DNA of 64,000 nt, taken from positions 62,001 to 126,000 of the forward strand of contig JADLZK010007282.1 of assembly GCA_015847255.1 (NCBI GenBank), given 5' to 3'. The position numbers and the translations under genes were made by a program. Shown here piece by piece: positions 58,001 to 64,000 of the stretch (position 1 is its first letter; every line of letters starts with the position of its first letter). This DNA is from Hyparrhenia diplandra (taxonomy: Eukaryota; Streptophyta; Magnoliopsida; Poales; Poaceae). The notes beneath the pieces are model-generated. The model was given only the letters and a program-made list of their open reading frames with translations. It did no database searches and was not told the origin of the DNA.

Positions 58001-59496
58001 TCTTCTACCATCTCAGGAGACAATGTTTGATCCTTCTCAAGCTTATCCTTACAGAAGTCCTTCAGCAAATGATCTGCACGGTAGCAGTTGCCTGTCTTCT
58101 CATCTTTAACCATTAAATCAGTGAATTTTTCAACATGTCCAGAGGCTTTCAAGACAACTTCTGGTGTCACACATGGACAGTCAACCTCAAGCATCCCTTC
58201 CTCCAATACAAAATGCTAATAAAGAAGTTGAGCAGATAGTAAGCAGTGATTTATAGTATATTCTCATAATGTACTGAAGACAATATAACTAATATATGCA
58301 GGCACTGGGGAGAATCAAGTGAAAACAATATGACTTTCAAGAAGTTGAGAACTTAAGGTTGCAAATCTAGTTTGATCTTATTGCAAATCTAGTTTGCCTC
58401 GGCCAATTCTTTTGGCTAGGGTGTGCGACGTGTAAAACTCTAATTTCCCTTAATGCAATACGTGCCAATGGCAAAAAAAAAAAAAAAAAAAAAAAATCTA
58501 GTTTGATCTTATTGCAAGCAGTGTTTTTGCAAAAGTTTGTCACTACCTGCAATATAATCGGACACTCCTTGCAAGGTGGTTTTCACCTCATACTCGTCCA
58601 ATATACATTTGGCTAAAAATAATAATTCATCTAAACCTCACTAAAATAAAATCACAACACGCATTGACATTTGAGAGCATCCTAAACAATACATGTAGTT
58701 TTGACTTGTACACTTCTCAGTGCCAATTGATGGCAATCATTCCCACTAACATCACAACACACTAGATGTAATTGATTATTTTATAGAGCATAAGCACGAA
58801 AATTTCAACGATGTGACCCCTGAAATATTGAAACTGAGAACATTCATCTTGTACAATCCATCCAGGAAATTATTGTAGTCTCCTAATCAGCAAGCTTATG
58901 AACCAGAGCAATTACCAACGTGTAATCAGCAGAACATGCATAGTTTGGGTGCTAGCGCATCCAGTAGCCACCTTTTCCTTTCACTAAAAGGTAGGTAGCC
59001 AATTCCAGCAATCAATTCATACCACACCACACATGTCAACGTGCAAATCCAACACGGCACAGCCTAGCGCAAACAAAGGCCTAGCCAACCTTCTAGTTGA
59101 GACCAGACCAAGTAGATCAAAATCCAGTACCCAGCACTCAAGCAGCTGCCCTCTTTCGCGTCAATCCAGAATCAATCAAAACTGAAAAATGCGACGCGTT
59201 TCCCTCGAACCTACCAAGTAGCAGTATTGAGAGAGCTAGGTACTCCTAGCTAGGTCCTAGCTCGGTATCCATCTGCGGTGTAGTAGTAGTACAGTACCTG
59301 GCGCCAGAAAGCGAGGACGTTAGCTTTGACGGCGCAGCCTGGGGGTCCGTAGTCGTAAAGCCCCGCGACGCCGCCGTAGATCTTGAAGGGAGGGCACGAA
59401 GAAGAGCCGGCGCTCCAGCGTGTTGGTCACGGCCGCGCGGAACGCGTCCCGGCTCATCGTCCCCGCCCCACCCGCTAACGGGGCCGGTGCAGCCAT
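55035..59496 (-). CDS. Glycine--tRNA ligase (class II, eukaryotic dimeric type)
   Basis: Charges tRNA-Gly in the cytosol and, in plants, often also in mitochondria. Nine exons on the minus strand: 59496-59298, 58215-57833, 57746-57629, 57310-57118, 56989-56761, 56429-56371, 56218-56138, 56054-55653 and 55283-55035, with consistent GT/AG sites. Landmarks are YGGVAGLYDYGPPGC, LEVDCPCVTPEVVLKASGH, GYMRPETAQGIFVNFK with QIGQAFRNE, RVREFTLAEIEHFVDP, the motif-3 region SFGIGRIIYC, and the anticodon-binding C-terminal domain ending STWADIMWRYPAHTTSA. Single or double base indels break the frame near 59394, 57137, 56905, 56413, 56005, 55262 and 55055, mostly in homopolymers. The protein is otherwise well conserved, so assembly error is likely. 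Confidence 0.93.
58363..58517 (+). mobile_element. Truncated LINE tail in GlyRS intron 1
   Basis: A 24-bp direct repeat (58363-58386 and 58494-58517, core TCTAGTTTGATCTTATTGCAA) flanks about 85 bp ending GTGTAAAACTCTAATTTCCC, then AATGCAATACGTGCCAATGGC and a run of about 24 A. The 3' sequence is like plant L1-type LINE tails. It is inserted opposite to the gene. Confidence 0.7.
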
Positions 59497-61600
59497 ATCC
59501 CCGAGCCGCCGCGCTGTCGGGGCTAGGGTTTTGGGCGCGCGTAGTAGGAGCAGGAGGGGTTTTGCGAGCGGCGCGCGGGGAGGAGGGCGACGAGAGGAGG
59601 AAGAAGACGCGGCGGAGCAGGAGCATCAGATGGGGAGCGGATCGTGTGGCTGACGTGTGGGCCCCGCTAGTCGGTGGCCGCGGTTGCGTCTCAATGTCCA
59701 CGCGCGCTGGCCTGGTGGTGAGTGGGCCATCGGTGGCGTACTCCTGGGCCCACGGGGAACCAGATTTGTTTTTTTTTTTTGATGAGCAACTCCAGATATT
59801 TTCATGTGCTTCCGGGCTGCTCGGTTGGGCCGGGGTAGCAGACTGGATAGCAAGGAGAAGGAAACCATTGTATAAGTAGGCCGAAATTAGGCCCATTGCA
59901 AGAGTGGTTCTAAGAGTAAAAACTGGCCCATTACGAATTAGAGGCATGGTGGTGGATTCTGAAAGTAAGTTTAGTGGGCTATCTACTGTGGGCCCATGTT
60001 TAACAAGAGATGTGAAATTTCTATGGTCCTTCTGTGATGCCATGTTGTGTAATGTGAAGTTTGGAACACATTAAAGATTTCAGTAGAAATTCTGTTTATA
60101 TAAATACATTTATGAATAGACACACACACTCAAATATATACATGTAAATACCCTTCACACCTCTAAATGACCCTATAAACACCTCCAAAAGATTGGGCTA
60201 GATTGACATGTCTTCCTTTCTTTGTAGTAATGATAAGAGAAACTCTAATAGCATCTTTATATCCTTTCGTACTGATAGGAACATAGGAAATAGATTGTGG
60301 TAAACAATCTACCTAACTCTTTAAATAAAAAAGAACTACCTCTCAAAATCCTCTTGGTGTTGGTGTGGGGTGTTTGGTCAGCTCTTGCTACCTTTGTTTC
60401 TTTGTTGTTGTGTTTATTTGTTTGGACATGTTGGGTGGGGGTGGGGCTTTGCCCCACAGTTTTAATTCAAAAAGAACAACCTCAATAGTCCCTTTAAATT
60501 CTTCTGTATCGAGAAGAAGAGCAAAAAGAAACTCCTTCACCAACTTCTTCAACTAAATCTATAAATATATTCCTACTCTCTATTTTTTGGTTTGTAGCTC
60601 GCCACAGCTAGATCTCCAAAATGCCAAATTAAGATATAGGAAAGTTGCTGAAACAACGTTTTTTATAGAATTACTCTCCAAATGATTATTTATAAAGTGT
60701 GTTTACCAAAACCGTTGGAGATGCTTTAAATTTATTTAATGATATGTATTTTATTTTTATAGTCTTTATGTAAGTGCGTACGTGCATTCATGCGTGGAAA
60801 GAAGGAATACTTGTCATTGCAGTCATTAGGCTTAACTTGTAACCTATATATATAACCTTCCATTGCATAAAAAGTGTAATTGTCACTTCCAAGATGTCAA
60901 TATTTATGCAACAATCTCTTCAGGACATAGGGAGAGAATATCAATATTTATGGTTCATAATAAGTATATATGATCGTTAGATTAATGATTCAATGATGTA
61001 TTTTAATAATAAACTTAATTACTTGAAGATGCAATAGTTTTACTAATAATTTTTAAAAAATCTAGTCAAATTTAAGAAAGTTTAACCAATACAAAACCAT
61101 GTGCAAGATTCTCCTTAAGAGGAGTATCATAAGTAAATGGAAATATGAGAGTTGTGTTTGGGATTTTGCCCGCTTTCAGTTTTCGGCTCCGCTTCAACTC
61201 TCGCATTGCCAAACATATCTAATTCTATGAAGTCTGCTCTGCAAAAAAGGTGGAACCTGAGGCCAACAACTCTTTTTTTCTAGAGCACCTCAAGAGCTAC
61301 TTCAGTTTTTAGAGTTTTATACTCTCACATAGAGTTGTGGAATAATTACTCATCTTGTCACTCATTAATCATGGAGTGACATGCAGCAAGACGCACCCTC
61401 TTTGCCTTCTGTTGCCGGGCGTCTGCTCCGAGCGGCAAAGCGCAGCCCCTCTGCTAGCGGCCCTTCTGTGTGTTTTTTTTCTAAACGAGCACTAGCAGTT
61501 GGTGACTAGATGAAATGTGCAAAGTGCCGTTGGTGCTTTCCTTGAGCCGTCGAATTTTGATTGGTCAAGAGTTTTTGTGTTGCATCCGTGAATTGCACGG
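59497..61600. other. Upstream region of GlyRS and AT-rich intergenic DNA
   Basis: The first 400 bases are GC-rich and hold the GlyRS promoter. ORFs here on either strand overlap the leader and have no domain. About 60310-60490 contains T/G-rich sequence between AAAAGAACTACCTC and AAAAGAACAACCTC, possibly a poorly preserved retro-insertion. No gene is seen. Confidence 0.45.
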
Positions 61601-61648
61601 GGTGTTCAATTCTGAAAAGCAAACCCAAAAAGTGCTTCAAAGATTATA

Positions 61649-61815
61649 CATCACATCAAATCTTTTTGTCGCATGCATGGAGCATTAAATATAAGTAAAT
61701 AAAAAAATAAAATGTATAATTTGGCTAAAAAGTACGAGGGCGAATATTTTTTGAGCCTAGTTAGTCTTTCATAGGACAATAATTATTAAATACAAACGAA
61801 AAAGTGTTCTGATGA
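61649..61815 (+). repeat. Diverged relic of the GTTTAGAT-type MITE
   Basis: Shares CACATCAAATCTTTTT, CATGCATGGAGCATTAAAT, TTTTGAGCCTAGTTAG and CATAGGACAATAATTA with units B and C of the MULE near 24000, but the ends are degraded. Confidence 0.6.
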
Positions 61816-63916
61816 AATTTAACCCAAAATATTTCACCAACTAAACACACCCACGATAGAACACATGACTATACTCTGAATACCTTGGTTCGTAGCGTGT
61901 ATACATGTATACCACCTAAATTGCAAGCTTCAAATCTTGAGTATGTAATGATCTAGCATGGCCGAATATACAATTCTAATCAGGGGAATAATGGACAACT
62001 TGTATGAACAATCTATTTCTAAAGTTGGTGCGAGTCGTGATGCCAAACAAGATACCAACGAACTCCGCGCTCCACGGTGGAGCTGCTCTAGTACACACTA
62101 GAGAATAGGAATAGATTCATTCACAACGTAGCCGGCCGGCCCATTCGGCGCAAAGCTAATTTAATAAAGGTCCTATATATATATATATTAATATTGAGGT
62201 GGACGTGCATGCATATAGATCAATGTCAACTAATACGACAAACCAAGAGCTGATGATTAGCTGCATGCACTGCATCTGGTTTTCAATTGGCAGAGAGTAC
62301 AATTGTGCACCCAATCGATGAGCGCCGAACTGAAGAAAAGTTCACGCAAAATAAGCCAAGGATTCTTGAGCACGCAGTAGGGGCTAGATTAGGCCCTTTT
62401 TCCCAGCTGTTTGTTTCTGCTTTTATCGAGCATGTGTATCCTCTTTGCTCTGTTGGCTGGCTGCTTTGCTCCCACCTCTCTATAGAGCCTAGATCAGGTC
62501 CTACAGTCTGACGATGGAGATGTGTGTGATGGTTCATGCATATATATGCCTGGAATATGATGGGAATAGGTAGACAAAGAGAACATGATATTATATTGCA
62601 TTCACTGAACACAAATGGCATCGAGAAAACAGCAACTATATAACTGCCAACATTTTTCAGTCTGAAATATGATGGAAATGGCAGATTACAAGAAACAGCA
62701 TAATTAAGTTAATTCTTCAGAGAATCCAAAATCCCCGCATAATTTGTGTACCCAAGAGTCCCGAATAATCAATAGCTAGATTAATACCCGTAGCGATTCT
62801 TTTGCAATGTGAAGTGACCGACCACCGGAAAGTGTTCATGTTCATCCTTTCCAAACTACGATGCACTAGGTTTCAGAGAAACTGAAGCTTAGAGTGCTTG
62901 CCTTTGCTTAAACAACTGACAGGCAAGACAATGACGATACATACATAAAATTCTCCCGATTCATTGTTTCTTTTAAAAAAAAGTAAGGTAAATAAAACAC
63001 CAAAAGCACATAGCAACAAGGTGAGCATGAACAAGGACAATGGGACAAGAATAATCCCAAAAGGGACGCTCTCATGCAAATTAATTGATTAAAGGAAGGA
63101 GCTTTTCGAAAGTTTGATGTGGAACTAGTTCCGCAGGAGGAACCTGGAAACATTCTTGCACATCCATCATCTTTTCTCTCTCTCTCTGTGCACCTTTTTG
63201 ATGGATTGATTCACTTCAAGGTGAACCCTGGGAAAAAGTTGAAGTGGTAATATACTATTCCTTCACCTAGTTGGAATGTAACACACCTACTCTGAATGTA
63301 ACAGCCTATCTCGACCATTGCAAGCAAATAGATAGATGTCTTGAACAGAGAGATTATTGGCACATTTTTCGATCATATAGCATAGTGATGTTGATTTTCT
63401 TTCCATAACAATCCAATAGTTTTTTTTTTTGAATGCAAACAATCCAATAGTTTTGAGTGACACTATTTTACTTGCTCCTATCTATATGACCTAATAAGGA
63501 TAACATCATATTCCCTCGTAGTGCATATTGGTGAGTTGAGAATGTTGGGTGGTTCAGTGCTTCATCTGAATGACAGAATAAAGGAAACAACAAAGACACA
63601 GAATACATCTGGTTATTAGTTAAGTGAAGAAAGGCATCAACTAATTAATTAGATTAGAGGATCGCTGAATATACGGATTAAGTTTTGGCAAAAGCTCAAA
63701 TTAGTAATGCTGATATAGTACATGCGTGTCTGTAGGACAAATGTTGAAGATAATATAATGTCAGAAAAAAGGCTTTTATTTTCCATTCACAAAGGAAAGA
63801 AAGGATCATTTTTAGTTAATGTTTGGCGCAAACCCTGAAGGATATGCCTGTTTCGTTAGTTATCCTCATGTGTGTCGTCATCACCAATTTGTGTCTTCCG
63901 ATTATTTTTGTCCCTC
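61816..63916. other. Intergenic DNA, nothing recognised
   Basis: AT-rich with a CT microsatellite at about 63175-63188 and a short AT run at 62175. ORFs present are short and lack domains. Confidence 0.45.
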
Positions 63917-64000
63917 CACTACGGGGAATCCGCGCTTTGCCGAAGTGCTTTCGCCGCGACTCAAGCAAAGCCCACTCGGAAAAGAAATCGTCGGCAAAGC
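63917..64000 (+). mobile_element. Terminus of a CACTA element running off the window
   Basis: CACTACGGGGAATC begins at 63917 and is followed by CTTTGCCGAAGTGC, CAAAGCCCACTCGG and GTCGGCAAAGC. This is the CTTTGCCGAGTG-type subterminal repeat typical of grass CACTA elements. Only the first 84 bases are in the window. Confidence 0.75.

Noticed and set aside
59246..60043. Long minus-strand ORF of 265 codons over the GlyRS start
   Set aside because: It overlaps GlyRS exon 1 in a different frame for most of its length and otherwise runs through promoter sequence. It has no domain.

Overview
This is a plant nuclear genome window, almost certainly from a grass (Poaceae). The evidence is the CACTA, Tourist, Stowaway, MULE, Athila and SIRE-type Copia elements, an Au-like SINE, GC-rich first exons, and intron-containing genes whose proteins resemble rice homologues. 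There is no bacterial operon, CRISPR array or plasmid feature, and I found no convincing tRNA or rRNA gene.

Positions 1-24680 are mobile DNA. A small CACTA-like element (22-1054) is followed by a four-level nest. A Tourist-like MITE (1443-23276, TSD TTA) is split by a Copia retrotransposon (1628-23113, TSD ACCAT). The Copia is split by an Athila-like Gypsy element on the minus strand (5588-17781, TSD ATGGT). The Athila is split by a 3.2 kb solo LTR (9505-12732, TSD CATGG). All four target-site duplications can be read directly. A fold-back MULE (23338-24670, 10-bp TSD) follows.

Positions 24900-28549 hold a small secreted cysteine-rich peptide gene and a Stowaway element nested in another Stowaway element. 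From 28550 to 42720 lies a plus-strand gene homologous to strumpellin (WASH complex subunit 5). It has about 19 recognisable exon blocks, but also an in-frame stop, frame breaks and a missing central portion. A second solo LTR of the same 3.1-3.2 kb family is inserted immediately next to one of its splice acceptors. It is probably a pseudogene.

Positions 43509-59496 are the conserved gene core: an Ole e 1-like secreted protein (+), then three minus-strand housekeeping genes. These are an IRX10-type GT47 xylan xylosyltransferase, the mitochondrial Rieske iron-sulfur protein of complex III, and glycyl-tRNA synthetase. All three encode very conserved protein sequence interrupted by scattered 1-2 bp indels, mostly in short homopolymers. 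I read these as base-level assembly errors rather than gene death. Positions 59500-63916 are gene-poor, and the window ends inside the terminus of another CACTA element (from 63917).

The genes do not form one pathway: xylan synthesis, respiration, translation and endosomal actin regulation are simply neighbours. The interest lies in the dated stack of insertions, the LTR at a splice acceptor, the fold-back MULE, an unassigned extra ORF in the Athila element, and the twin-motif cysteine-rich peptide. I did not find a clearly new multi-gene system.
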